Assembly (NCBI RefSeq): GCF_033095865.1
Contig: NZ_AP019365.1
Span: forward strand, 1,771,501 to 1,835,500
DNA from: Pseudomonas sp. KU43P
Lineage (GTDB): Bacteria; Pseudomonadota; Gammaproteobacteria; Pseudomonadales; Pseudomonadaceae
Length of the DNA stretch: 64,000 nt
Reading direction: 5' to 3'
The notes under the pieces are model-generated. The model was not told where the DNA came from, did not search any database, and saw only the letters and a list, made by a program, of their open reading frames with translations. This document shows, piece after piece, positions 36,901 to 48,135 of the stretch. Positions within the stretch are counted from its first letter, which is position 1. Each line of letters opens with the position of its first letter. The translations under genes and the position numbers were made by a program.

Positions 36901-37405
36901 AAACGTCATCCGCAAGATCGACAAGGAAACCCGCAACCGCTTCAAAGATACCTTTGATCAGATAAATGCCGGATTACAGGCACTTTTCCCAAAAGTTTTC
37001 GGTGGTGGCAGCGCTTATCTGGAACTGACGGGCGAAGATCTACTCGATACAGGGGTGACGATCATGGCGCGTCCGCCGGGCAAGAAGAACAGCACCATCC
37101 ATCTGCTGTCCGGCGGCGAGAAGGCATTGACGGCACTGGCGTTGGTGTTTGCCATCTTCAAGTTGAACCCCGCACCGTTCTGCATGCTCGACGAGGTCGA
37201 TGCGCCGCTGGACGATGCCAACGTCGGCCGGTACGCCCGGCTGGTCAAGGAAATGAGTGAAAGCGTGCAGTTCATCTACATCACCCATAACAAGATTGCC
37301 ATGGAAATGGCGGACCAATTGATGGGGGTGACCATGCATGAACCGGGTTGTTCACGTCTCGTTGCGGTTGATGTGGAGGAGGCGCTGGCCATGGTTGACG
37401 CCTGA
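33917..37405 (+). CDS. smc: Chromosome segregation ATPase SMC
   Basis: A 1162-residue SMC protein for chromosome compaction and segregation. The N-terminal Walker A is [20 protein letters not shown] at about residue 29; long Gln/Glu/Arg-rich coiled coils flank a hinge near residues 500-640 ([20 protein letters not shown]); the C-terminus has the ABC signature [19 protein letters not shown] and Walker B [19 protein letters not shown]. The ATG lies three bases after the gntR stop, with CGAGG as a ribosome site overlapping the end of that gene. No scpA or scpB in the window. Confidence 0.97.
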   Translation: [1162 protein letters not shown]

Positions 37406-37610
37406 TAAGCGAATATGGGTCGCATTCTGTAGGTAAATGCCCCCCGTCACGTGCGACAGACGGTGTAAAGTTGTCTTTGGTCGTGCTAGCTTAATGTCAC
37501 TCGTTTTTTGCGTGGGTAAAACGCCTGTCAGAACATAGAGTTGGCGCCACGTGTTAAAGGGCTTTGAACCCTTTGTTTTCAAGCATATTTTTATAGAGGC
37601 ACGGGATTAC

Positions 37611-38510
37611 ATGGAAATCGGTCTGCGCGAGTGGCTGATCGTCATCGGCATCATTGTCATTGCCGGTATTCTTTTCGACGGCTGGCGCCGCATGCGCGGC
37701 GGAAAAGGCAAGTTGAAATTCCGTCTGGATCGCAGTTACTCCAACCTGCCGGACGAGGAGGGCAGTGCTGAAGTGCTCGGCCCGTCGCGGGTGCTGGATA
37801 CCCAGAAGGAGCCTGAGCTGGACGAAAGCGACCTGCCTTCGCTCAGTGCACCTGCGCGAGAGCGCGAACGCGAGCGTGAGCCGAAGCCGGCAAAGGCCAG
37901 CAAACGTGGCAAGCGTGCCGCCGAGGCGCCGGTGCAGGCTCAGGGTGACCTGAACCTGGCCGCCGAGCCCCGTGAGCCCGACCTGTTCGCTGATGCCGCC
38001 GACGATTTTGCCGCCGACGACAACCGCAGCAGTGGTTTCACCGCTACCGGCACTGCGGCCGCCAAGGATCTGCCGCCGGTGGAAGAAGTGCTGGTGATCA
38101 GCGTGATTTCCCGTGACGAAGGCGGCTTCAAAGGCCCGGCACTGCTGCAGAACATTCTCGAAAGCGGCCTTCGTTTCGGCGAAATGGACATCTTCCACCG
38201 CCATGAAAGCATGGCCGGTCACGGCGAAGTGCTGTTCTCCATGGCCAACGCGGTCAAGCCCGGTATTTTCGACCTGGACGACATCGACCACTTCAGCACC
38301 CGTGCGGTGAGCTTTTTCCTCGGCCTGCCAGGCCCACGTCATCCGAAGCAGGCCTTCGACGTGATGGTGGCTGCGGCGCGCAAGCTGGCCCATGAACTCA
38401 ATGGCGAGCTGAAGGATGACCAGCGCAGTGTGCTGACCGCGCAGACCATCGAACACTACCGCCAGCGCATCGTCGAGTTCGAGCGCCGGGCGCTGACCCA
38501 GAAACGTTGA
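37611..38510 (+). CDS. zipA: Cell division protein ZipA
   Basis: A 299-residue division protein tethering FtsZ to the membrane. An N-terminal anchor ([20 protein letters not shown]) is followed by a charged and Pro/Ala-rich linker containing RERERERE, and the C-terminal FtsZ-binding domain (residues about 155-290: [53 protein letters not shown]). Start ATG 37611. It is followed by a hairpin at 38564 before ligA. Confidence 0.95.
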   Translation: MEIGLREWLIVIGIIVIAGILFDGWRRMRGGKGKLKFRLDRSYSNLPDEEGSAEVLGPSRVLDTQKEPELDESDLPSLSAPAREREREREPKPAKASKRGKRAAEAPVQAQGDLNLAAEPREPDLFADAADDFAADDNRSSGFTATGTAAAKDLPPVEEVLVISVISRDEGGFKGPALLQNILESGLRFGEMDIFHRHESMAGHGEVLFSMANAVKPGIFDLDDIDHFSTRAVSFFLGLPGPRHPKQAFDVMVAAARKLAHELNGELKDDQRSVLTAQTIEHYRQRIVEFERRALTQKR

Positions 38511-38563
38511 TGCTGTTTTGCGAGCGGACCTTGCCTCGGTCCTGCTCGCCCCGATACGAGCGC

Positions 38564-38588
38564 AAGAGCAGCCAGGGGCTGCTCTTTT
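38564..38588 (+). terminator. Terminator-like hairpin just before ligA
   Basis: AAGAGCAGCC AGG GGCTGCTCTT followed by TTGC; another hairpin GAGCGGACC ttgcctc GGTCCTGCTC lies at 38521-38547. It ends 22 bp before the ligA ATG, so it either terminates zipA or limits readthrough into ligA. Confidence 0.6.
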
Positions 38589-38607
38589 GCTTTGCAAGAG
38601 AGCCTGA

Positions 38608-40941
<2,334 letters not shown>

Positions 40942-40949
40942 CTGCGCTT

Positions 40950-41042
40950 GCCTCATCGCCGGCAAGCCGGCTCCCACAGGGACAGCGCTGCGGTCAAGGC
41001 CTATGCCGCCCCTGTGGAAGCCGGCTTGCCGGCGATGAGGCC
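40950..41042. repeat. REP-type inverted repeat pair
   Basis: Outer GCCTCATCGCC and GGCGATGAGGCCC pair around a spacer of about 35 bp, directly after ligA. Confidence 0.85.
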
Positions 41043-41105
41043 CTTTCAAGTATCTTGATCTCGGGACAAGTCATTGAGAAATGATGACTTTTTCTCCCTC
41101 AGAGG

Positions 41106-41133
41106 TTGTATCTGCTCTCCAGACCGGTACAAT
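41106..41133 (+). promoter_or_regulatory. Sigma-70 promoter of the SRP RNA gene
   Basis: TTGTAT (41106-41111), a 16-bp spacer, and TACAAT (41128-41133). It lies 32 bp before the RNA core and fits strong constitutive expression. Confidence 0.7.
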
Positions 41134-41165
41134 GGCGCCACTCGCTGCCTAGCGAGTCGCGTAGT

Positions 41166-41275
41166 GGTGGCCCCATCGGTCCCCCCGCATTGATTACCCG
41201 TTAACCTGGTCAGGCCCGGAAGGGAGCAGCCATAGCGGGAACATCGAGTGCCGGGGTGTGGCTGGTGGGGCCGCC
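41166..41275 (+). ncRNA. ffs: Signal recognition particle RNA (4.5S RNA)
   Basis: The conserved SRP domain IV GGCCCGGAAGGGAGCAGCC lies at 41213-41231 with its GGAA tetraloop. The flanks pair (GGTGGCCCCATCGG with the downstream TGGTGGGGCCGCC), giving the long 4.5S hairpin. It binds Ffh and directs membrane proteins to SecYEG. The exact 5' and 3' ends are estimates; transcription could begin near 41140. Confidence 0.93.
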
Positions 41276-41302
41276 TCCATTTCCGGGGTCGGAAAATCGG
41301 CC

Positions 41303-41731
41303 TTATCCCCTGAATGGCCGTTTCAACGCATAAGCCGATTTGTCCTCTTTCTTTCCATGTCCCGCCGCTGACAATTTCATCAGCCGCTGGAATGTCGGGC
41401 AGGCCAGATGATCCTCCTCAGGGCACTGCGCCGCATGTCGCAATCCCTTGCTCATCGCTTGCAACTGCCTGATCCGCGCATCCAACTCGTCGGCCTTGGC
41501 GATCAGCATCTGCCGGTCAACCTGCAGGTTTACCAGCATCGTGCCCACTTCATCCAGCGAAAATCCCGCAGCCTGCCCCAGGGCGATCAGCGCGAGCCTG
41601 TCTGCCACATCGGCCGCAAACTGCCGCCGCTGGCCCTGCCCGGCGAGTGATGTAAGCAAGCCTTTCTTCTCGTAATAACGCAGCGTCGATGCTGGTACAC
41701 CTGTGCGCTTGGCGACATCGGCAATGTCCAT
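41303..41731 (-). CDS. MerR-family transcriptional regulator
   Basis: A 142-residue regulator with the MerR helix-turn-helix MDIADVAKRTGVPASTLRYY at its start and a coiled dimerisation helix near residues 75-100 (DRQMLIAKADELDARIRQLQ). Two cysteines (CPEEDHLACPTF near residue 112) may bind a metal or redox signal. Its gene is divergent from the DUF2938 gene, and the intervening promoter has the 19-bp spacer and dyad typical of MerR control. Start ATG 41731; ATG 41761 would run into the operator. Confidence 0.88.
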   Translation of the reverse strand: MDIADVAKRTGVPASTLRYYEKKGLLTSLAGQGQRRQFAADVADRLALIALGQAAGFSLDEVGTMLVNLQVDRQMLIAKADELDARIRQLQAMSKGLRHAAQCPEEDHLACPTFQRLMKLSAAGHGKKEDKSAYALKRPFRG

Positions 41732-41740
41732 GTTGGGCCC

Positions 41741-41771
41741 TTGACTTGAAGTTGACTTCAACTTCTATGCT
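41741..41771 (+). promoter_or_regulatory. MerR-type promoter with 19-bp spacer
   Basis: TTGACT (41741-41746) and TATGCT (41766-41771) are separated by 19 bp, and the dyad TTGAAGT TG ACTTCAA (41746-41761) lies between them. MerR proteins activate such overlong promoters by untwisting them, so the DUF2938 gene is the likely target. Confidence 0.75.
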
Positions 41772-41813
41772 GCGGGGCAAAGGGGTGATCGTCAATCTTC
41801 GAGGGCTTGTTCA

Positions 41814-42302
41814 ATGACGTTGTCTGCGATGTTTCTTGCTGCTTTGCCAATAGGTATAGGTGCCACGGTGGTCATGGACTTGTGGGGGCTGCTGCTGAGG
41901 CGGTTGGGTGTGGCCACGTTGAACTTCGCCATGCTCGGGCGTTGGGCAGGGCATGTGCTTCAGGGGCGAATCCGGCACCAGGCGATTGCCAAGGCCGAGC
42001 CGGTGCGGCATGAACTGGCGTTGGGGTGGGTAATTCATTACGGCATCGGCGTGTTGTTCGCGGGGCTGCTGGTGGTGCTTGTCGGGGAGCGTTGGTTGCA
42101 GGCGCCCACCTTGGGGCCTGCGCTTCTTGTCGGCCTGGGCACGGTCGTGGCGCCGCTGTGTTTCATGCAACCAATAATGGGGGCAGGGTTCTTTGCCTCG
42201 AGAACGCCGACGCCTGCGCGTAACTGTTTGAAGAGCTTGGTGACGCATTTTGTGTTCGGGGTGGGGTTGTTTCTGAGCGCGGCGATGATCGTCTCGCCCT
42301 AG
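41814..42302 (+). CDS. DUF2938 family membrane protein
   Basis: A 162-residue protein with four hydrophobic segments and the family start LSAMFLAALPIGIGATVVMD, then LWGLLLRRLGVATLNFAMLG. Function is unknown. It is controlled in all likelihood by the divergent MerR gene, whose dyad and 19-bp spacer promoter are seen upstream. Such MerR/DUF2938 pairs may respond to a metal or redox stress, but nothing here shows which. Confidence 0.85.
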   Translation: MTLSAMFLAALPIGIGATVVMDLWGLLLRRLGVATLNFAMLGRWAGHVLQGRIRHQAIAKAEPVRHELALGWVIHYGIGVLFAGLLVVLVGERWLQAPTLGPALLVGLGTVVAPLCFMQPIMGAGFFASRTPTPARNCLKSLVTHFVFGVGLFLSAAMIVSP

Positions 42303-42345
42303 TGCGTGGACACGAGTGCTCGCCGTTAAAGGTGTGTAGTCATTG

Positions 42346-42596
42346 AGACCGAGCGCCGCCCGCGCGGCGCATCGCGGATAAATCCGCTCCTACATTTGTT
42401 GCAACGTGCCTATGCCTGATAGGCCATGGTTGCCAGCCTTGATGGCACGACGCAATTTTTGGGGGGGTGCTGGGCTCACCTGGCTATTTCGGCGGGCGCC
42501 AAAGGCGGACAACCATGGCCTGACAGGCCGTGGCACGTGGCAACAAATGTAGGAGCGGATTTATCCGCGATGCGCCGCGCGGGCGGCGCTCGGTCT
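42346..42596. repeat. 251-bp long-inverted-repeat element, copy B
   Basis: Same terminal arms as copies A and C (AGACCGAGCGCCGCCCGCGC paired at the far end) but the asymmetric centre runs in the opposite direction and is about 30 bp longer. No gene lies within. It occupies most of the 338-bp gap between the DUF2938 and binding-protein genes. Confidence 0.85.
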
Positions 42597-42640
42597 TGAC
42601 CATGACACATCACCCAACTCAAGCCCCCGCGCGCGCCCCT

Positions 42641-43408
42641 TCACGGTCGAGCCGCCGAAACTCCCTCCGAATATCCCGTCGCCCCATACCGCCGAGCAAT
42701 CCGATCGATCTCCCCCGATTCTTTCATCCTCACCAACGCCCTCAGCACCCCTTGAGTCGGTATCGCCGGGTCGTTGCGTACCATGCATCCCAAAGCCTGC
42801 TCCTCCAGCACCCCAAGTGCCTGCAGGCGCTGCTCTGGAGGCAAGTGTTGATTGAACCACTGCAACGACAGCTCATTGCTTACCGCATGCCGATAGCGCC
42901 CAGCCAGCAGCTTCTGCAGCGCCAACTCCTGGCTGCGGCTGTCCTCCCGGTGCAATTGCCCCTGCACGAACAGCGGCTCCAGTGTGCGGTAGGCATACCC
43001 CAGCACGGTACCAATGGCCTGCTGCGGCAGCTGCTCCGGGCGTAAAGGGCTACTTTCGCTGGCCCTCCCCACCAGCACATCACGCTGATGAAACAGCGGT
43101 ATGCTCCAGACGAAATTCCCCGGCCGGTCGTTGAACCACTGGGTGCTCACATAGCAGCGTACGTCGATATCGCCGTCCTCCATCGCCTGTTGCAGGCGCA
43201 GACGGGCCAGCACGTGATATTCGGGAAGGGAGCCCGCTTCGCGGGCCACGGCTTGCATCAAGTCGAACAGCAAGCCTTCCACCGGCTGGCCGCCTTCGAC
43301 CCGCACCAGCGGCATGCTCCAGCTCTCGGCCACGGAAAAACGCAGCACCGGTGGGTCCGCCAGGCCGTGGGCGCACCAGAGCAACAGCAGGGCAAGCAGT
43401 CTTCGCAC
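42641..43408 (-). CDS. Periplasmic substrate-binding protein (PBPb type)
   Basis: A 255-residue secreted protein of the type 2 periplasmic binding fold. Signal peptide VRRLLALLLLWCAHGLA, then LRFSVAESWSMPLVRVEGGQ and GLLFDLMQAVAREAGSLPEY, the two standard strands of amino-acid or ligand binders, and a C-terminal ALVRMKESGEIDRIARRYG. No permease genes lie nearby, so it may act as a sensor or in an orphan role. GTG 43408 has AAGGAGG seven bases upstream. Confidence 0.85.
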   Translation of the reverse strand: MRRLLALLLLWCAHGLADPPVLRFSVAESWSMPLVRVEGGQPVEGLLFDLMQAVAREAGSLPEYHVLARLRLQQAMEDGDIDVRCYVSTQWFNDRPGNFVWSIPLFHQRDVLVGRASESSPLRPEQLPQQAIGTVLGYAYRTLEPLFVQGQLHREDSRSQELALQKLLAGRYRHAVSNELSLQWFNQHLPPEQRLQALGVLEEQALGCMVRNDPAIPTQGVLRALVRMKESGEIDRIARRYGATGYSEGVSAARP

Positions 43409-43531
43409 TGCACATCCTCCTTGAACAGCGTGCCAGTGCCTAAGCTTAGACGAACCACGCAGGGTGCAATTTCGGCCCCGCTCCGCTAGCATTAGCGATC
43501 TTCCGCTCGATCAGGCTGCGATGGTTTTTCG

Positions 43532-45568
43532 ATGAGTTATCAGGTTCTTGCACGTAAATGGCGTCCGCGCTCGTTCCGCGAAATGGTCGGCCAGGCCCAT
43601 GTGCTCAAGGCCTTGATCAATGCCTTGGACAACCAGCGCCTGCACCACGCCTACCTGTTCACCGGTACGCGAGGGGTCGGCAAGACTACCATTGCGCGCA
43701 TCATCGCCAAATGCCTGAACTGCGAAACCGGCATCACCTCGACGCCCTGCGGCACCTGCTCGGTCTGCCGGGAGATCGATGAGGGCCGTTTCGTCGACCT
43801 GATCGAGATCGACGCCGCCAGCCGCACCAAGGTCGAAGACACCCGCGAACTGCTCGATAACGTGCAGTACGCGCCGAGCCGTGGGCGCTTCAAAGTCTAC
43901 TTGATCGACGAAGTGCACATGCTCTCCACCCACTCGTTCAACGCCTTGCTCAAGACGCTGGAAGAGCCGCCGCCCTACGTCAAGTTCATTCTCGCCACCA
44001 CCGACCCGCAGAAACTGCCGGCCACCATCCTTTCGCGCTGCCTGCAGTTTTCGCTGAAGAACATGAGCCCGGAGCGGGTGGTCGAGCACCTGAGCCATGT
44101 GCTGCAAGCCGAGAACGTGCCGTTCGAGCCGGACGCCCTGTGGCTGCTTGGCCGTGCTGCCGATGGTTCGATGCGCGATGCCATGAGCCTGACCGACCAG
44201 GCCATCGCCTTTGGCGAGGGCAAGGTGCTGGCTGCCGATGTGCGTGCGATGCTCGGTAGCCTCGATCACGGCCAGGTCTACGGCGTGTTGCAGGCACTGC
44301 TCGAAGGCGATGCACGGGCACTGCTGGAAGCCGTGCGCAATCTCGCCGAGCAGGGGCCGGACTGGAGCGGCGTACTGGCCGAGATGCTCAATGTGCTGCA
44401 CCGGGTGGCTATCGCCCAGGCCCTGCCGGACGCGGTGGACAACGGCCAGGGCGATCGTGACCGGGTGTTGGCACTGGCCTCGGCCTTGCCGGCCGAAGAC
44501 GTTCAATTCTATTACCAGATGGGCCTGATCGGCCGCCGCGACCTGCCATTGGCGCCGGACCCGCGTGGCGGTTTCGAAATGGTTTTGTTGCGGATGCTGG
44601 CGTTCCGCCCTGCGGATGCCGACGATGCACCGAAGCCGGTACTAAAGCCGGTGGGGATCAGCCAGGCCACAGCTGATCCGGCAACTCCGGTGGCAGCGCC
44701 CGCAGTTGCGGCGCCTGTCGTTGCTGCCGTGGCGCCCGCGCCTGAAACTGCCCCAGCGGTAGAGGCAGCGCCTGCTCCGGCGTCAGAACCCGAGCCCGAG
44801 CCCGAGCCTGAACCCGAGCCCGTTGAGCCTACGCCGGTGGCAGAGGAAGTCATCGACCTGCCCTGGGAAGAGCCCGCCACCGCCATCGCGCCCGTGCCGG
44901 TCAATGTGGAGCCCGAATCCGTTGCTCCCGTAGTGCCCCCGGCGCCCGCCTGCGAGCCGGCCTATGAAGCGCCGCCGTTCGACCCGTCCGCCTATGCCCC
45001 GGCCGGTATGGATCGCGACGACGAGCCGCCCATGGACGAGGACTACTACGGCGGTGACAGCGATCCGGTCGGCTTCAGCTACCTCGACGAACTGGCCGAA
45101 CACGTGCAGGAAGAGGCGCCTGTCGTCGCCCCTGAGCCGTTGCCCGCGTCCAAGCCGGCGACCGGCCTGGCCCTGCAATGGCTAGAATTATTCCCGCAGT
45201 TGCCTGTCTCCGGCATGACAGGCAACATCGCCGCAAACTGCACGCTCATGGCTGCAGAAGGCGATGACTGGCTGCTGCACCTGGACCCGGGCCAGGGTGC
45301 ATTGTTCAACGCCACCCAGCAGCGCCGGTTGAACGAAGCGCTCAACCAGCACCTGGGGCGCACCCTGAACCTGCGGATCGAGCTGATTCGCCCCGAGCAG
45401 GAAACCCCGGCCCAGGCTGCGGCGCGCAAGCGTGCCGAGCGCCAGCAGGACGCCGTGAGTGCGATCCAGCAGGATCCGTTGATCCAGCAGATGATCAAGC
45501 AGTTCGGTGCCACGGTGCGACAGGATACTATTGAGCCTGTAGACGCCCTGGTCAGCCAGGAGCAGTAA
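43532..45568 (+). CDS. dnaX: DNA polymerase III subunits tau/gamma
   Basis: A 678-residue clamp-loader ATPase. Walker A GTRGVGKTTIARIIAK is near residue 45; the zinc module CLNCETG and CGTCSVC near residues 64-79; the arginine-finger region LSRCLQFSLKN near residue 169. A Pro/Ala/Glu linker (residues about 375-480) contains a short PE repeat before the C-terminal tau domain. I did not find the A6G slippery run used for gamma synthesis in E. coli. It precedes ebfC and recR as in many bacteria. Confidence 0.97.
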   Translation: MSYQVLARKWRPRSFREMVGQAHVLKALINALDNQRLHHAYLFTGTRGVGKTTIARIIAKCLNCETGITSTPCGTCSVCREIDEGRFVDLIEIDAASRTKVEDTRELLDNVQYAPSRGRFKVYLIDEVHMLSTHSFNALLKTLEEPPPYVKFILATTDPQKLPATILSRCLQFSLKNMSPERVVEHLSHVLQAENVPFEPDALWLLGRAADGSMRDAMSLTDQAIAFGEGKVLAADVRAMLGSLDHGQVYGVLQALLEGDARALLEAVRNLAEQGPDWSGVLAEMLNVLHRVAIAQALPDAVDNGQGDRDRVLALASALPAEDVQFYYQMGLIGRRDLPLAPDPRGGFEMVLLRMLAFRPADADDAPKPVLKPVGISQATADPATPVAAPAVAAPVVAAVAPAPETAPAVEAAPAPASEPEPEPEPEPEPVEPTPVAEEVIDLPWEEPATAIAPVPVNVEPESVAPVVPPAPACEPAYEAPPFDPSAYAPAGMDRDDEPPMDEDYYGGDSDPVGFSYLDELAEHVQEEAPVVAPEPLPASKPATGLALQWLELFPQLPVSGMTGNIAANCTLMAAEGDDWLLHLDPGQGALFNATQQRRLNEALNQHLGRTLNLRIELIRPEQETPAQAAARKRAERQQDAVSAIQQDPLIQQMIKQFGATVRQDTIEPVDALVSQEQ

Positions 45569-45631
45569 CGGATAACCATGCGGCCGGCCTTTGCCGGGCC
45601 GCATCACATGACCCAATCGAGGTATACCCCC

Positions 45632-45967
45632 ATGATGAAAGGTGGCATGGCCGGCCTGATGAAGCAGGCCCAGCAGATGCAGGAAAAAATGGCCAAGATG
45701 CAGGAAGAGCTGGCCAACGCCGAAGTGACCGGCCAATCCGGTGGTGGCCTGGTCAGCGTCGTGATGACTGGCCGTCATGACGTCAAGCGTGTCAGCATCG
45801 ACCAGAGCCTGATGTCGACCGAAGAAGACGACAAGGAAGTGCTGGAAGACCTGATCGCCGCAGCGCTGAACGACGCCGTGCGCAAGATCGAGCAGAACAG
45901 CCAGGACAAGATGGGCAGCATGACCGCCGGCATGCAACTGCCGCCGGGCTTCAAAATGCCGTTCTGA
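45632..45967 (+). CDS. ebfC: YbaB/EbfC nucleoid-associated protein
   Basis: A 111-residue DNA-binding protein. [20 protein letters not shown] and [20 protein letters not shown] are typical of YbaB/EbfC, as is the C-terminal PPGFKMPF. It lies 63 bp after dnaX, with a hairpin GCGGCCGGC...GCCGGGCCGC between them, and upstream of recR. ATG 45632 has GAGG upstream; a second ATG follows immediately. Confidence 0.95.
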   Translation: MMKGGMAGLMKQAQQMQEKMAKMQEELANAEVTGQSGGGLVSVVMTGRHDVKRVSIDQSLMSTEEDDKEVLEDLIAAALNDAVRKIEQNSQDKMGSMTAGMQLPPGFKMPF

Positions 45968-45987
45968 TCGTTTATTTGCTACACAGG

Positions 45988-46020
45988 GGGAGTAACGGCC
46001 TGGCGGTCGTTGCTCCCTTG
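45988..46020 (+). terminator. Hairpin between ebfC and recR
   Basis: GGGAGTAACG and CGTTGCTCCC pair with one G-T across a 10-base loop, followed by TTG TTC. A weak terminator or attenuator before recR. Confidence 0.5.
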
Positions 46021-46055
46021 TTCATTCTGATTCCCTGACTTGCAGGCCTGCCTAC

Positions 46056-46658
46056 ATGAGCTTCAGCCCCCTGATTCGCCAACTGATCGACGCTTTGCGC
46101 ACCCTGCCGGGTGTCGGCCAGAAAACCGCCCAGCGCATGGCCTTGCAGCTGCTGGAGCGTGACCGCAGTGGCGGCGTGCGCCTGGCCCAGGCGTTGAGCC
46201 AGGCCATGGAAGGGGTTGGCCATTGCCGCCAATGCCGGACCTTGACCGAGCAGGAGCTGTGCCCGCAGTGTGCCGACCCACGCCGTGACGACAGCCAGCT
46301 GTGCGTGGTGGAGGGGCCTATGGATGTATATGCGGTGGAACAGACCGGCTATCGTGGCCGCTATTTCGTGCTCAAGGGGCACCTCTCGCCGATGGATGGC
46401 CTTGGCCCGGAGGCGATCGGTGTGCCGCAGTTGATGGCACGCATCGAGGAGCAGGGCAGCTTTACCGAGGTGATCCTGGCGACCAACCCGACGGTGGAGG
46501 GGGAGGCGACTGCGCATTACATTGCCCAGTTGCTGGCGGAGAAGGGGCTGGTGGCGTCGCGGATTGCCCATGGTGTGCCGTTGGGCGGCGAGCTGGAGCT
46601 GGTTGATGGCGGCACGCTGGCGCATGCCTTTGCGGGACGCAGGCCGATTTCGCTGTGA
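46056..46658 (+). CDS. recR: Recombination protein RecR
   Basis: A 200-residue protein working with RecF and RecO to load RecA at gaps. HhH motif [20 protein letters not shown] near residue 12, zinc finger [16 protein letters not shown] near residues 57-72, and the Toprim domain ([37 protein letters not shown]). Length and context (dnaX-ebfC-recR) are standard. Confidence 0.97.
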   Translation: MSFSPLIRQLIDALRTLPGVGQKTAQRMALQLLERDRSGGVRLAQALSQAMEGVGHCRQCRTLTEQELCPQCADPRRDDSQLCVVEGPMDVYAVEQTGYRGRYFVLKGHLSPMDGLGPEAIGVPQLMARIEEQGSFTEVILATNPTVEGEATAHYIAQLLAEKGLVASRIAHGVPLGGELELVDGGTLAHAFAGRRPISL

Positions 46659-46663
46659 TTGCG

Positions 46664-46788
46664 TGGGGCTGCTCTGCAACCCAATCGCCGGCAAGCCGGC
46701 TCCCACAGGTACTACGCTGACCTCAAGGGCTGTGCACCTCTTATGTGGGAGCCGGCTTGCCGGCGATTCGGGCCGCAAAGCGGCCCCG
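46664..46788. repeat. REP-type inverted repeat pair with outer stem
   Basis: Arms at about 46683-46708 and 46745-46769, with GGGGCTGCTCTGCAACCC before and GGGCCGCAAAGCGGCCCC after, in the convergent gap between recR and apt. Confidence 0.8.
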
Positions 46789-46796
46789 GAACCCAC

Positions 46797-47345
46797 TCAG
46801 TACTCGCTGAGGGAAAACTCGGTCAGGCAGAATGTCGGCACACCCGCAGCCTGCAACCGACGCGACCCATCCAGTTCAGGCAAATCGATGATCGCCGCGG
46901 CCTCGAACACCTGGGCCCCGGTACGGCGCACCAGGTTGGCTGCCGCCAGCAGCGTGCCGCCAGTGGCGATCAAATCATCGAAGATCAGCACCGAGTCCCC
47001 TTCGCACAGGCTGTCGGCATGCACTTCAAGGAAGGCTTCGCCGTATTCGGTCTGATAACCTTCCGACAACACGTCGGCCGGCAGCTTGCCCTGTTTGCGG
47101 AACAGGATCAGCGGCTTGTTGAGCTGGTGGGCAATGATCGAACCGATCAGGAAGCCCCGCGCGTCCATGGCGCCGATGTGGCTGAACTCAGCCTCCACAT
47201 AGCGCTCGATGAACTGGTCGGCCACATAGCGCAGCCCGCGTGGCGATTGGAACAGCGGGGTGATGTCGCGGAAGATCACGCCCGGTTTGGGGAAGTCCAC
47301 TACCGGGCGGATCAGGGCTTTGAGGTCGAAGGCGTCGCTGTGCAT
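46797..47345 (-). CDS. apt: Adenine phosphoribosyltransferase
   Basis: A 182-residue salvage enzyme forming AMP from adenine and [22 protein letters not shown], the substrate loop [20 protein letters not shown] and the PRPP motif [20 protein letters not shown] are all seen. Start ATG 47345. It lies 55 bp after anr on the same strand but is housekeeping; the in-frame extension to 47432 is not supported. Confidence 0.96.
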
Positions 47346-47400
47346 TATTGCGGGTATCCTGGAAAAACGAATGCGCCAGTATACCTTTTTAGCGCAGCTT

Positions 47401-48135
47401 TCAGGCCTCCATCGCGCCACCGGCCAGCGCACAGAGCTGGATCGGGTCGAGGATGTGAACTTCCTTGCCTTCGGCGCGGATCAGGCCGTTCTGCTGGAAG
47501 CGGGTGAACACCCGCGACACGGTTTCGACCGCCAGCCCCAGGTAGTTGCCGATCTCGTTGCGCGACATGCTCAGGCGAAACTGGTTGGCCGAGTAGCCGC
47601 GGGCACGGAAGCGTGCGGAGAGGTTGACCAGGAAGGTGGCGATGCGCTCGTCGGCAGTCTTCTTCGAGAGCAGCAGCATCATCTGCTGGTCGTCGCGAAT
47701 CTCGCGGCTCATCACGCGCATCAACTGGCGGCGCAGTTGTGGCAATTGCACCGAAAGCTCATCGAGTCGCTCGAACGGGATCTCGCACACCGAAGTGGTT
47801 TCCTGGGCCTGGGCCGACACCGGGTATGCTTCGGTGTCCATGCCTGACAGGCCGACCAGTTCACTGGGCAGGTGGAAGCCGGTGATCTGTTCTTCACCGC
47901 TGTCGCTCAGGCTGAAGGTCTTGAGGGCGCCGGAACGTACTGCGTAGACCGAGCCGAAATTGTCACCTTGGCGGAACAGGAACTCGCCTTTTTTCAGCGG
48001 TCGTCCGCGCTTGACGATGTCATCCAGTGCATCCATGTCTTCCAGGTTGAGCGAAAGAGGCAGGCACAGGGGCGCCAGGCTGCAATCCTTGCAATGGGCC
48101 TGGTTGTGGGTGCGCAGTTTGACTGGCTCGGACAT
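47401..48135 (-). CDS. anr: Oxygen-sensing FNR-type regulator Anr
   Basis: A 244-residue activator of anaerobic and microaerobic genes. The oxygen-labile [4Fe-4S] ligands are present: Cys15, Cys18, Cys24 ([11 protein letters not shown]) and Cys117 (TTSVCEIP). The effector domain is a cyclic-nucleotide-like barrel and the C-terminal recognition helix has [20 protein letters not shown] followed by VSRVF, the FNR-specific ExxSR. It recognises TTGAT-N4-ATCAA, and such sites are found before hemN (49768) and ccoN-2 (62641). Start ATG 48135. Confidence 0.96.

Noticed and set aside
43532..45568. dnaX programmed frameshift for gamma
   Set aside because: No A6G-type slippery run was found in the linker; only the full-length tau product is supported.
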